DNA from: Pseudocolwellia sp049933045
Lineage (GTDB): Bacteria; Pseudomonadota; Gammaproteobacteria; Enterobacterales; Alteromonadaceae
Length of the DNA stretch: 64,000 bases
NCBI RefSeq assembly: GCF_049933045.1
Contig: NZ_CP187926.1
Span: 1,736,001-1,800,000 of the forward strand
Direction of reading: 5' to 3'
The position numbers and the translations under genes are program-made. How positions within the stretch are numbered: the stretch's first letter is position 1; each line of letters starts with the position of its first letter. Under the pieces are notes generated by a model. That model had not been told where the DNA came from and ran no database searches. It saw nothing but the letters and a program-made list of their open reading frames with translations. Shown here piece after piece: positions 28,264 to 36,822 of the stretch.

Positions 28264-29013
28264 ATGAAAAAAAATAAATTCGAAAGTAAGCTCAGCGCCA
28301 ATGGCCCTTCTTATCAACCTTTATACAAACAAGTTGAAGAATATGTGACTCAACTTATTGTTGAGCAACGATGGAAGCCAGGAGAAATGTTACCTAATGA
28401 GTTTCAGCTTGCTGATGAATTTAATGTTAGCCAAGGTACGGTTCGTAAAGCTTTAAACATTTTAACGGCTGATAAAATTTTAGAAAGAAAACAAGGTGTT
28501 GGTACTTTCGTCTCAGAACGCACAAGTCAAAATGCTTTGTACAAATTCTTTCCTATAGTAGCTGATGGTAAAAAGCCTGAGTTGCCAAAGTCTGAAACGT
28601 TATCCCGTAAAATTGAATTAGCTGCAGGTGAAGTAGCAGAAAACCTACAACTTAAGCCTGATGAAGAAGTTATCGTTTTATCCCGTAAAAGAAAAATAGA
28701 TGGTGAGCTGTGTATTTTAGAAGACATTTATCTGCCTAAAAAATATTTTGAAGGCTTAATAGAAGAAGCCGATATTCCACACACCTTATATCATTTTTAC
28801 CAAACGAATTATCATCATACGGTACATAACATATCGGATAGGATCAAAGCCGAGCTAGCAAATGAAAGCGATGCAGAGCAATTAAATATTTTAGTAAACG
28901 ATCCTCTACTTACCTTTACACGTATAGCACACTCCCTTGAAGGTAAGCTTATTGAGTATAGAAAAACTCGTTGCCTTTCTGACAAATATCATTATCTAGC
29001 GGATATAATGTAA
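28264..29013 (+). CDS. GntR/HutC-type transcriptional regulator of the glycoside locus
   Basis: A 249-residue repressor-type regulator. An N-terminal winged helix of the GntR family occupies about 17-85 (PLYKQVEEYVTQLIVEQRWK, FNVSQGTVRKALNILTADKI, RKQGVGTFVSE). A UTRA ligand-binding domain occupies about 100-245 (VIVLSRKRKIDGELCILEDIYLP is the usual UTRA pattern). Its ligand is probably the imported sugar or its phosphate/sulfonate derivative. It sits between the leftward uptake/glycosidase genes and the rightward reductase-dioxygenase-exporter operon, both of which carry TCTTATATAAGA, so it is the natural owner of that operator. Confidence 0.9.
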   Translation: MKKNKFESKLSANGPSYQPLYKQVEEYVTQLIVEQRWKPGEMLPNEFQLADEFNVSQGTVRKALNILTADKILERKQGVGTFVSERTSQNALYKFFPIVADGKKPELPKSETLSRKIELAAGEVAENLQLKPDEEVIVLSRKRKIDGELCILEDIYLPKKYFEGLIEEADIPHTLYHFYQTNYHHTVHNISDRIKAELANESDAEQLNILVNDPLLTFTRIAHSLEGKLIEYRKTRCLSDKYHYLADIM

Positions 29014-29172
29014 CCTGAACCTCTATACCTTAATACTTCATGCCTTAATATATGTTCAACTTCATATTAAGGCATTATTACCCTGCTCCTCTCCTTGTCT
29101 TTATCTATCTCAGCGTTCATTCTTTTAACTTAACTTTATATTTAAGCAAATAACTGTTTGACAAAAACACAG

Positions 29173-29184
29173 TCTTATATAAGA
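29173..29184. promoter_or_regulatory. Operator TCTTATATAAGA upstream of the reductase operon
   Basis: Third perfect copy, 39 bp before the aldo/keto reductase start codon. A degenerate half copy (TTTATAAGA) follows at about 29202-29210. The position overlaps the expected promoter, consistent with repression. Confidence 0.75.
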
Positions 29185-29223
29185 TACATAACAATAGTTA
29201 TTTTATAAGACAAAGGTGTACAG

Positions 29224-30183
29224 ATGGAAAGCATAGATATTTATAAGGTTGGCTTAGGATTATGGAAACTTCCAGAATCAGAATGTGCAGATATTGTATA
29301 TAACGCTATAAAAATTGGTTATAGACATTTAGACAGTGCGTGCGACTACGGCAATGAAGTTGAAATAGGTAAAGGTATTGCTCGTGCAATTGAAGATGGT
29401 ATTTGTACTCGAGCAGACTTAAAAATCACTTCAAAACTTTGGAACACTTACCATGCGAAAGAGCATGTAGAACTTGCCTTTCAAAAATCATTATCTGATT
29501 TAGGTTTAACCTATTTAGATACTTATTTGATACATTTCCCGATTGCTCAACCATTTGTTCCTTTTGATACTCGTTACCCACCTGAATGGATAATGGACCC
29601 AGAATCTGAAACTCCTGAAATGGTAATAGCACCTGTTCCATTACAAGAAACTTGGCAGGCAATGGAAGCATTAAGCGAAAAAGGCTTAGTAAAAGAGATC
29701 GGTATTTGTAACTACACTTCGGGTTTATTAAACGACTTGATGGCTTACGCGAAAATTAAGCCAGCTCAATTACAAATTGAGTCGCACCCTTACCTTACTC
29801 AAGAAAGATTAATTAGATTAGCCAAAAGCTATAACATCAGCGTAACTGCATTCTCACCTTTAGGTGCGTTATCTTACCTTGAGTTAGATATGGCTAAACA
29901 AAGCGAATCAGTATTAGAGCAAAGTGTTGTAGTTAAAGCTGCTGAACGTTTAAACAAAACACCTGCGCAAATCGTTTTACGCTGGGGTGTACAACGTGGC
30001 TGTTCAATTATTCCTAAAAGTAGCAACCTCAACCGTTTGAAAGAAAATATTAGTATTTTCGATTTTTGTTTGTCTGATGATGAAATGATGGCTATTTCAG
30101 CACTTAACATCAATAAGCGTTTTAATGATCCAGGTGATTTCTGCGAAGCAGCTTTCAATAAATTTTATCCTATTTACGATTAA
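29224..30183 (+). CDS. Aldo/keto reductase, candidate 6-oxo-glucose reductase
   Basis: A 319-residue NAD(P)H-dependent oxidoreductase with the AKR (beta/alpha)8 fold and complete catalytic tetrad: Asp37 (RHLDSA), Tyr42 (CDYGNE), Lys71 (TSKLWN) and His104 (YLIHFPI). The cofactor segment IIPKSSNLNRLKEN is the usual IPKS motif, and overall it resembles xylose-reductase-like AKRs. First gene of a tight operon; the dioxygenase starts 9 bp after its stop. In oxygenolytic sulfosugar pathways an AKR reduces the 6-aldehyde left after C-S cleavage to glucose; that role fits here but is inferred from context. Confidence 0.88.
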   Translation: MESIDIYKVGLGLWKLPESECADIVYNAIKIGYRHLDSACDYGNEVEIGKGIARAIEDGICTRADLKITSKLWNTYHAKEHVELAFQKSLSDLGLTYLDTYLIHFPIAQPFVPFDTRYPPEWIMDPESETPEMVIAPVPLQETWQAMEALSEKGLVKEIGICNYTSGLLNDLMAYAKIKPAQLQIESHPYLTQERLIRLAKSYNISVTAFSPLGALSYLELDMAKQSESVLEQSVVVKAAERLNKTPAQIVLRWGVQRGCSIIPKSSNLNRLKENISIFDFCLSDDEMMAISALNINKRFNDPGDFCEAAFNKFYPIYD

Positions 30184-30192
30184 GGAACCTTT

Positions 30193-31170
30193 ATGGCTTA
30201 CATTAGCAATATGCTCAACGATTTAAGAAGCTCTGCTGAAGAGTTTCCTGCCATTATCGTCAATGATGGTTCAATAAAAACGATTGAAGAAGCTACATCG
30301 TGGATAGCTGAAAATTTAGCGGTATTACAAAAAGAGTTAAGTCATACAGGCGCAATACTTTTCAGGGGCTTCCCTGTTAAAAATGCACAAACATATGATG
30401 ATTTCTTTTCTGCTTTTGGCTACCCAAACTTTACTTATAAAGAGTCTTTATCAAATGCTGTACGTATTAACTATACGGAATATGTATTTACAGCGAATGA
30501 AGCTCCTAAAGATGTAGAAATTTATCTTCATAATGAAATGGCTCAAACGCCTATTTATCCTGAAAGAATATCTCTATTTTGTGAAGAAGCTGCTGATCAT
30601 GGTGGCGCTACAGTTATATGTCGCTCTGATGAAATTTATAAGCAATTAGTTGAATTTGATGCAGAGACAACAAATAAACTAGAGCAAGTTGGAATTAAAT
30701 ACACAACAGTAATGCCAGGCGAAGATAGACCAGAGTCAGGTCAAGGTCGAAGCTGGCGTAGTACATTAAGTGTATCTGATGTAGCTGGTGGTGAAGAAAA
30801 ACTTAAAGAATTAGGTTATACATGGCAGTGGTTAGGAGACGGATCGTTAAAAGCACAAACAGCTGCATTACCAGCAATTAGAACGTTAAATGGTGATAGA
30901 AAAGTATTCTTTAACCAAATAATTGCTGCATACAAGGGCTGGCAAGGCGTAAATAAAGATCCTTCAGTCGCTCTATGTTTTGGTGATAATAGTTTCTTCA
31001 CTAAAACATATTTAGATAAAGTTGTAGCTATCTCTGAATCAGTTTCTTATAACATTGATTGGCAGAATGGCGATGTTGCCTTAGTAGATAATAACTTAGC
31101 TATGCATGGAAGACGCCCATATTCAGGCGAAACCAAACGTAAAGTTCTTGTTGTTTTAGGCCAAAAGTAA
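30193..31170 (+). CDS. TauD-type Fe(II)/2-oxoglutarate dioxygenase, candidate sulfoquinovose dioxygenase
   Basis: A 325-residue cytoplasmic oxygenase of the TauD/TfdA clan. Iron ligands are visible as HxE at His113-Glu115 (YLHNEMAQ) and distal His305 (LAMHGRRPYSG). Arg316 (ETKRKVL) is placed to bind 2-oxoglutarate. It also has GAILFRGFPV near the N-terminus, a conserved element of the family. TauD homologues release sulfite from alkylsulfonates by hydroxylating the carbon that bears sulfur. Placed between an AKR and a YeiH-type exporter in a glycosidase locus, it most likely desulfonates a sulfosugar. Hydroxylation of another sugar or organic acid cannot be excluded. Confidence 0.85.
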   Translation: MAYISNMLNDLRSSAEEFPAIIVNDGSIKTIEEATSWIAENLAVLQKELSHTGAILFRGFPVKNAQTYDDFFSAFGYPNFTYKESLSNAVRINYTEYVFTANEAPKDVEIYLHNEMAQTPIYPERISLFCEEAADHGGATVICRSDEIYKQLVEFDAETTNKLEQVGIKYTTVMPGEDRPESGQGRSWRSTLSVSDVAGGEEKLKELGYTWQWLGDGSLKAQTAALPAIRTLNGDRKVFFNQIIAAYKGWQGVNKDPSVALCFGDNSFFTKTYLDKVVAISESVSYNIDWQNGDVALVDNNLAMHGRRPYSGETKRKVLVVLGQK

Positions 31171-31174
31171 AATT

Positions 31175-32161
31175 ATGGCTATCGATATTAAAGCGCTACT
31201 ACCCGGGATTAGTGTTACTACGATTACTGGGTTAGCGGCTTTGTTTTTAAGTGAGCATTATGGTGCTCCCGCTATGCTTTTTGCCTTGTTATTAGGTATA
31301 GCTATGTCGTTTCTTTACCAAGACTCACCTTGTACCAAAGGTATTGAGTTTGCTGCGACCTTTATTTTAAGGGTTGGTGTTGCTCTACTTGGTTTAAGAA
31401 TAGCATTAAATGATTTAGTAACTTTAGGCTGGGAAGCAATTGTAATTTTAATTGTAGCTATAGCCAGTACGATTTGTTTAGGCGTTATTTTATCTAAGCA
31501 AATGAAGTTAAGTAAAAGCTTTGGTGCACTTACTGGCGGCTCCGTTGCAATTTGTGGAGCTTCCGCAGCAATGGCAATCACAGCGATACTGCCTGAACAT
31601 AAAAACAAAGAAAGGGACACCTTAGTTACTATTATTGGGGTTACTTCTTTATCAACGATAGCCATGGTTGTCTACCCTATTCTAGTTACCTATTTAGGGT
31701 TAAATGATATAGATTCAGGTTTCTTCTTAGGTGGAACAATTCACGATGTAGCACAAGTTGTTGGAGCTGGTTATTCAATTAGCGAAGAAACTGGAGATAT
31801 GTCGACACTGGTTAAATTAGTGCGTGTAAGTTTATTAATGCCGGTTGTATTAGCTATGCTATTTATTATTAAATTAAAAACGACTGGTGATCATAAAGGC
31901 GCAAAAACAGCTAAGGTTCCAGGTTTTTTAATCGCTTTTGTTATTCTTATGATAATAAATTCATGCTTCACACTACCAGCAATGATAGTAGAGCCAGCTA
32001 CAAGCTTCTCTCGTTTCGCGTTAGTTATATCGATTACTGCTATAGGTATGAAATCAAACTTCGCTAAACTGAAGTCTGTAGGGTTCAAACCTATTGTATT
32101 AATGCTGGTTGAAACACTTTGGATTGCTGCTGTTATATTAGCGACTATTTGTTTTATTTAA
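31175..32161 (+). CDS. YeiH-family (UPF0324) membrane protein, putative sulfite/sulfate exporter
   Basis: A 328-residue inner-membrane protein with about ten hydrophobic segments. It has the family blocks LLALLLGIAMSFLYQD-type sequence near the N-terminus, FILRVGVALLGLRIALNDL, and GSVAICGASAAMAITAILPE followed by FFLGGTIHDVAQVVGAGYS. The family occurs beside taurine, sulfoacetate and other sulfonate degradation genes, where members are proposed to export sulfite or sulfate. It begins 4 bp after the dioxygenase stop, the last gene of the operon, which supports disposal of sulfite released by that enzyme. Confidence 0.85.
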   Translation: MAIDIKALLPGISVTTITGLAALFLSEHYGAPAMLFALLLGIAMSFLYQDSPCTKGIEFAATFILRVGVALLGLRIALNDLVTLGWEAIVILIVAIASTICLGVILSKQMKLSKSFGALTGGSVAICGASAAMAITAILPEHKNKERDTLVTIIGVTSLSTIAMVVYPILVTYLGLNDIDSGFFLGGTIHDVAQVVGAGYSISEETGDMSTLVKLVRVSLLMPVVLAMLFIIKLKTTGDHKGAKTAKVPGFLIAFVILMIINSCFTLPAMIVEPATSFSRFALVISITAIGMKSNFAKLKSVGFKPIVLMLVETLWIAAVILATICFI

Positions 32162-32204
32162 GAAATTGTATTTTGAAAGTTACTAAGAAGATATATAAGA
32201 AATG

Positions 32205-32240
32205 TTGAGTAAGTAACTCGTTAGATTGTTACTTACTCAA
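32205..32240. terminator. Hairpin between convergent exporter and pyrF genes
   Basis: Perfect 13-bp stem TTGAGTAAGTAAC (32205-32217) with GTTACTTACTCAA (32228-32240), 10-base loop. Likely a bidirectional transcript end, though no T run follows directly. Confidence 0.55.
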
Positions 32241-32275
32241 TTAGATTAAAGCTAAAGAAAAAGACTCCTTCCTAA

Positions 32276-32971
32276 TTAAAGAAGTGAAGCATTAATACTT
32301 TGTAAAACACTATGTGGATCTTCAGCTTTTGTAATTGGACGCCCTATTACTAGATAATCAACACCTACATCAATAGCCTCTCTTGGCGTCATTATTCTTT
32401 TTTGATCATCAGCAGAAAAACCTGCAGGTCTTATACCTGGAGTGATCAATTTAAACTCTTTACCTTGAGATTGCTTTAACGCTTCAGCTTCCCATGCAGA
32501 ACACACAACACCATCTAAGCCACTGTTATTTGCTAAAGTAGCTAATGCCATTACTTGCTCAGCAGGTGTTTTAGTAATGCCTAAACCCAGTAAGTCATCT
32601 TGTCCCATACTGGTTAATACCGTAACAGCAATTAATAATGGTGCATCTTGCTTATAAGAAGTTAATGCTTCTTTAGCTGCTACCATCATTTGAGTACCAC
32701 CACTTGCATGAACATTTACCATCCACACACCTAAGTCAGCAGAAGCACTCACCGCTTTTGCTACCGTATTTGGAATATCATGAAATTTTAAATCTAAAAA
32801 AACATCAAAACCTTTGCCTGTTAACGATTTAACAAATTCAGGTCCGAAATAAGTAAACATTTCTTTACCGACTTTAAGGCGACAGTCACTCGGCTGTACT
32901 TTATCTACGAAAGATAAAGCATCTGCTTTTTTATCGAAATCTAATGCAACAACAACTTTTGGATCAAACAT
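32276..32971 (-). CDS. pyrF: Orotidine 5'-phosphate decarboxylase
   Basis: Last step of UMP synthesis: decarboxylates OMP to UMP. The 231-residue TIM-barrel protein shows VVALDFDKKADAL at the first strand, the catalytic Lys/Asp array LDLKFHDIPNTVAKAV, and the phosphate-binding end TPGIRPAG plus VGVDYLVIGRPIT. Length is normal. It follows lapB on the same strand by about 180 bp, as in many gammaproteobacteria. Its upstream region contains six tandem 8-bp repeats just ahead of the ribosome-binding site. Confidence 0.97.
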   Translation of the reverse strand: MFDPKVVVALDFDKKADALSFVDKVQPSDCRLKVGKEMFTYFGPEFVKSLTGKGFDVFLDLKFHDIPNTVAKAVSASADLGVWMVNVHASGGTQMMVAAKEALTSYKQDAPLLIAVTVLTSMGQDDLLGLGITKTPAEQVMALATLANNSGLDGVVCSAWEAEALKQSQGKEFKLITPGIRPAGFSADDQKRIMTPREAIDVGVDYLVIGRPITKAEDPHSVLQSINASLL

Positions 32972-32981
32972 GGAGTTCCCT

Positions 32982-33030
32982 ATTCTTTAATTCTTTAATT
33001 CTTTAATTCTTTAATTCTTTAATTCTTTAA
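32982..33030. repeat. Six tandem copies of ATTCTTTA upstream of pyrF
   Basis: Perfect 8-bp tandem repeat, about 49 bp in total, ending 10 bp before the pyrF start codon. It lies in the pyrF leader, between lapB and pyrF. Copy number is likely to vary by slippage. Confidence 0.92.
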
Positions 33031-33154
33031 TAAGCATGTAGTAAATTTTAGCTAAGCGCTATGATTAAAATTCAAGGAAGAAGCACGGAATTGATGAACA
33101 TCAATGAGTACTTATGACGAAGAAGTTTAAGCTTAGCGCAACGATAAAATAATA

Positions 33155-34321
33155 CTACTCGCCTTCGAGCCCACGCACTGGCTTCAATTGTTCCCAGTCA
33201 TGACAAGACGGACAAGACCAATAATGCGTACTACTGTTAAAACCACACGTTCTACAACTATATCTATGCTTAAGCTTTAAGTACTCAGAAACAAGTTCTT
33301 TTATAACATCTAGATGCTCGGTTGATTTTTCTAACTCTGATTCCGTCATTTGCATTTCAACAAAGTGATTGAAACCACGAATAGTTGGCCTGCGTTTTAA
33401 AGCGAGTAAAATAAAATCTTTCGCTTTACTTAAACTATGATTTTTTTCTAGATAAGTTAAATATGCGATTAAGGCAGTTGAGCTTCCTGTTTCTTCATAA
33501 ACTTTTCTGATAAATTTGTAAAAGGCTTCTTCTTCACCAAGCTCAGTATAACAATGGTGCATTTTAATGATAACATCAGGGAAGAATTCTTTATCTTGCT
33601 TATAAATATCACGGTAACACTGACAAGCTTCAGCATATTGTTGATGATTCTCATAAATTTGAGCCATCAACCAATTTGCACGACATGAGTCAGGGTCAAG
33701 TAATAGTGCTTGTTCTAAAAGCTCGATAACTTCAATAAATTCATCTTTTTTCAAAGCAACTGTGGCTAATTCACAGTAAAAGTTAGCAAGATTATGTTTA
33801 AGCTTTTTATCTTTAGTTTTAACAATAGCTTTCTTTAAGTTAACGCCACGTTCCCAATCTTTAGTTGATTGAAAAATTTGCATTAAAAAGCTTAATGATT
33901 TCAAACCATAAACTTTAGATTTTAATAATTGATCAAACATGTTTTCAGCACGATCGTACAAACCAGCACTTAAGAAATCTTTACCTAACTCAAAAACGGC
34001 TTGTTGTTGAGCAGTATTAGGTAAATGTTTTTGTCTTACTAAATGCTCATGCACTTTTAACGCACGATCAAGCTCACCACGTCGTCTAAATAGATTAGCC
34101 ATAGCAAAATGGGCTTCAACAGAGTCATCTTCTACTTTTAATGCTTCAAGTAGGTAATCAATCGCTTTGTCTTGTTGGTTCGAGAAAAGGTAGTTTAAGC
34201 CAGTAGAATACTTTATTGATAATTCTTCTTTTTCGGCGTGTGCATTTTGTTTGAGGTTATTACCTCTCATGAACCAGCCATAAGCTACAGCTACGGGTAA
34301 TAATAGAAAAAGCCATTCCAT
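33155..34321 (-). CDS. lapB: Lipopolysaccharide assembly protein LapB (YciM)
   Basis: Inner-membrane-anchored regulator that tunes LpxC turnover and LPS assembly. The 388-residue protein has one N-terminal membrane anchor (EWLFLLLPVAVAYGWFM), a long stretch of TPR helices (for example DKAIDYLLEALKVEDDSVEAH and DRALKVHEHLVRQKHLPNT) and a C-terminal rubredoxin-like zinc ribbon (SCRTCGF, SCPSCHDWE). All of these are hallmarks of LapB. lapA lies 19 bp upstream on the same strand, the conserved order. Confidence 0.95.
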   Translation of the reverse strand: MEWLFLLLPVAVAYGWFMRGNNLKQNAHAEKEELSIKYSTGLNYLFSNQQDKAIDYLLEALKVEDDSVEAHFAMANLFRRRGELDRALKVHEHLVRQKHLPNTAQQQAVFELGKDFLSAGLYDRAENMFDQLLKSKVYGLKSLSFLMQIFQSTKDWERGVNLKKAIVKTKDKKLKHNLANFYCELATVALKKDEFIEVIELLEQALLLDPDSCRANWLMAQIYENHQQYAEACQCYRDIYKQDKEFFPDVIIKMHHCYTELGEEEAFYKFIRKVYEETGSSTALIAYLTYLEKNHSLSKAKDFILLALKRRPTIRGFNHFVEMQMTESELEKSTEHLDVIKELVSEYLKLKHRYSCRTCGFNSSTHYWSCPSCHDWEQLKPVRGLEGE

Positions 34322-34340
34322 ATATAATGAATCCTAGGAG

Positions 34341-34571
34341 CTATTTTTTTGATTTTTTAGGAGAAACTACATTGATTAATTTCCATAAGAAGCAAAATAA
34401 TAAGCCAAGTATGAAACCAACAATAGTAAATAAACTTACAGCAGCAGCTACCGATATATCAATTCTTGCAATGAAGTAATTGAGTGTAAATGTTTGATCG
34501 TTTTGACTGCCAAACACAAAGGCGATAGCTAAAAAAATGAGGAATAAAATAACAGTTAAATATAAACGCAC
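34341..34571 (-). CDS. lapA: Lipopolysaccharide assembly protein LapA (YciS)
   Basis: A small inner-membrane protein of 76 residues with two hydrophobic helices (YLTVILFLIFLAIAFVFGSQN and AAVSLFTIVGFILGLLFCFLW) and a basic C-terminal end. The pattern FGSQNDQTFTLNYFIARIDIS is that of the LapA/YciS family (DUF1049). It partners LapB in LPS assembly control and lies directly upstream of lapB. Confidence 0.92.
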   Translation of the reverse strand: MRLYLTVILFLIFLAIAFVFGSQNDQTFTLNYFIARIDISVAAAVSLFTIVGFILGLLFCFLWKLINVVSPKKSKK

Positions 34572-34603
34572 AATAAACTCTTATATTTCTAGTCGATTTA
34601 ATA

Positions 34604-34632
34604 TAAAAAAAAGGCACGCTAAAAAGCATGCC
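34604..34632 (-). terminator. Rho-independent terminator of ihfB
   Basis: On the minus strand GGCATGC (34626-34632) pairs with GCGTGCC (34613-34619), including one G-T pair, and is followed by eight T (34605-34612). It separates ihfB from lapA. Confidence 0.82.
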
Positions 34633-34673
34633 ATTTCATTTGAAAGCAAAGAGTAAAAAACTCTTATAACTTC

Positions 34674-34961
34674 TTAAGCAATTGAAAGATTAACTCTTTC
34701 ACGTAACTCTTTACCAGGTTTGAAATGAGGTACATATTTACCCTCAAGTTCTACTGACTCACCTGTTTTAGGGTTACGACCAACACGCGGTGCACGATAA
34801 TGTAATGAAAAACTACCAAAACCTCTTATTTCAATACGATCACCCTTTGAAAGAGTTTGCGCCATCATTTCAAGAATTTCTTTAATCGATTGTTCTACAT
34901 CTTTAGCCGATAAATGACTTAATTTATCAGTTAACTTCTCAATCAGTTCTGATTTGGTCAT
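34674..34961 (-). CDS. ihfB: Integration host factor beta subunit
   Basis: DNA-bending nucleoid protein that pairs with IhfA. It has 95 residues with the HU/IHF fold: MTKSELIEKLTDKLSHLSAKD at the start, GDRIEIRGFGSFSLHYRAPRVGRNPKTGE covering the signature and the intercalating Pro arm, and a terminal helix. It follows rpsA on the same strand, the conserved cmk-rpsA-ihfB order, and has its own downstream terminator. Confidence 0.97.
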   Translation of the reverse strand: MTKSELIEKLTDKLSHLSAKDVEQSIKEILEMMAQTLSKGDRIEIRGFGSFSLHYRAPRVGRNPKTGESVELEGKYVPHFKPGKELRERVNLSIA

Positions 34962-35006
34962 ATTAACCTCCAGTTGTGATTTAGCTTATGCGCCATTGGA
35001 TTATAT

Positions 35007-35035
35007 AAAGGAAAGTATAGACTATACTTTCCTTT
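35007..35035 (-). terminator. Hairpin between rpsA and ihfB
   Basis: AAAGGAAAGTATAG (35007-35020) is the reverse complement of CTATACTTTCCTTT (35022-35035); the practical loop is about 7 bases. Only a weak T run follows, so it may attenuate rather than fully stop transcription into ihfB. Confidence 0.6.
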
Positions 35036-35054
35036 AATGCTTAGTTAGTTACTA

Positions 35055-36722
35055 TTAGCCTTTAGCGTTTTTAAACGCTTCTGCCATAGCACTTAAACCA
35101 GAAGTATCTTCAGCAGATTGGTTCAACGAATCCATTGCTTCACGCTCATCTGCTTGGTCTTTAGCTTTGATTGATAAGCTGATTGTGCGGTTCTTACGAT
35201 CTACACCAACAAACTTAGTTTCAACACTATCACCAACAGATAATTCAGTTGTCGCATCTTCGATACGTTCACGTGAAATATCAGCTACACGTAAGTAACC
35301 TTCAACGCCTTCAGCTAGTTCAATCTTAGCGCCTTTAGCATCTACTTCAAGAACCTTACCATTAACAATAGCACCTTTTTTGGTGTCTGTCAGATACTGG
35401 TTAAACGGATCGTCTTCAGTTTGCTTAACGCCTAATGAAATACGTTCACGCTCAGGGTCTACTTGTAATACAACAGCTGAGATTTCATCACCTTTCTTGT
35501 ATTCACGAACAGCTTCTTCACCGCCAGCCCATGAAATATCAGATAAGTGAACTAAACCATCAATTCCGCCGTCAAGACCAATGAAGATACCAAAGTCAGT
35601 GATTGACTTGATCTTACCTGATACTTTATCACCTTTGTTGAAGTTCTTAGCAAACTCTTCCCAAGGGTTCGGGATACATTGTTTAAGACCTAGAGAAATA
35701 CGACGACGTTCTTCGTCAATTTCTAATACCATTACTTCAACAGTATCACCTAAGTTAACAACTTTAGATGGGTGGATGTTTTTGTTAGTCCAATCCATTT
35801 CAGAAACGTGAACTAAACCTTCAACGCCTTCTTGGATCTCAACAAAACAACCGTAGTCAGTTAAGTTAGTTACGCGACCAGAAAGTTTAGCACCTTCAGG
35901 GTAACGCTTAGCAATAGCAACCCATGGATCTTCGCCTAATTGCTTCATACCTAATGAAACACGTGTACGTTCACGGTCAAATTTAAGTACTTTAACTTGG
36001 ATTTCGTCACCAACATTTACTATTTCGCCTGGGTGCTTAACGCGTTTCCAAGCCATATCTGTAATGTGTAGTAAACCGTCAATGCCGCCTAAATCTACGA
36101 ATGCACCGTAGTCAGTAAGGTTCTTAACGATACCTTTAACTTCTAGGCCTTCAGCTAATGACTCTAATAATGCATCACGTTCAACACTGCTTTCAGATTC
36201 GATAACAGCACGACGAGAAACAACAACGTTATTACGCTTTTGATCAAGCTTAATAACTTTAAATTCTAAATCTTTACCTTCAAGGTGAGCTGTATCGCGG
36301 ATTGGGCGAACATCTACTAATGAACCAGGTAAGAAAGCACGAATATTGCTAACTTCAACCGTGAAGCCACCTTTAACTTTACCGTTGATAACACCGATAA
36401 CAGTTTCTTTTTCTTCGTATGCTTTTTCAAGCACTTGCCATGCTTCGTGACGTTTTGCTTTTTCACGAGAAAGTATTGTTTCACCAAAACCATCATCCGT
36501 TGCGTCTAGCGCTACGTCGATAACGTCACCAACACTAATTTCAATTTCACCAGAAGTGTTTTTGAATTGGTCGATTGAGATAACGCTTTCTGATTTTAAA
36601 CCAGCGTCAACTAATACGTTGTCTTTATTGATAGCAACCACGGTTCCTTTGATAATAGAACCAGGACGGGTTTCGATTTCTTTTAAACTTTCTTCAAAAA
36701 GTTGTGCAAAATTTTCAGTCAT
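35055..36722 (-). CDS. rpsA: 30S ribosomal protein S1
   Basis: The largest small-subunit protein; it binds mRNA leaders for initiation. The 555-residue length and six successive S1 (OB-fold) repeats are standard for gammaproteobacteria. The repeats begin with GSIIKGTVVAINKDNVLVDAG and include DYGAFVDLGGIDGLLHITD and DYGCFVEIQEGVEGLVHVSE. The last 30 residues are low complexity. It lies downstream of cmk. In E. coli S1 represses its own translation through the leader; whether the 100-nt leader here folds similarly cannot be judged by eye. Confidence 0.98.
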   Translation of the reverse strand: MTENFAQLFEESLKEIETRPGSIIKGTVVAINKDNVLVDAGLKSESVISIDQFKNTSGEIEISVGDVIDVALDATDDGFGETILSREKAKRHEAWQVLEKAYEEKETVIGVINGKVKGGFTVEVSNIRAFLPGSLVDVRPIRDTAHLEGKDLEFKVIKLDQKRNNVVVSRRAVIESESSVERDALLESLAEGLEVKGIVKNLTDYGAFVDLGGIDGLLHITDMAWKRVKHPGEIVNVGDEIQVKVLKFDRERTRVSLGMKQLGEDPWVAIAKRYPEGAKLSGRVTNLTDYGCFVEIQEGVEGLVHVSEMDWTNKNIHPSKVVNLGDTVEVMVLEIDEERRRISLGLKQCIPNPWEEFAKNFNKGDKVSGKIKSITDFGIFIGLDGGIDGLVHLSDISWAGGEEAVREYKKGDEISAVVLQVDPERERISLGVKQTEDDPFNQYLTDTKKGAIVNGKVLEVDAKGAKIELAEGVEGYLRVADISRERIEDATTELSVGDSVETKFVGVDRKNRTISLSIKAKDQADEREAMDSLNQSAEDTSGLSAMAEAFKNAKG

Positions 36723-36822
36723 AATAATTATATGAACTCAGCTTGTATTCCAATCAACATACATGTTTCATGGGGTTGTTAATAATGCCCAGCGTATCCT
36801 TACATTAGGCTTAAGGTTATGT

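Noticed and set aside
32982..33030. CRISPR-like array upstream of pyrF
   Set aside because: The 8-bp units are directly contiguous with no spacers; it is a simple tandem repeat.
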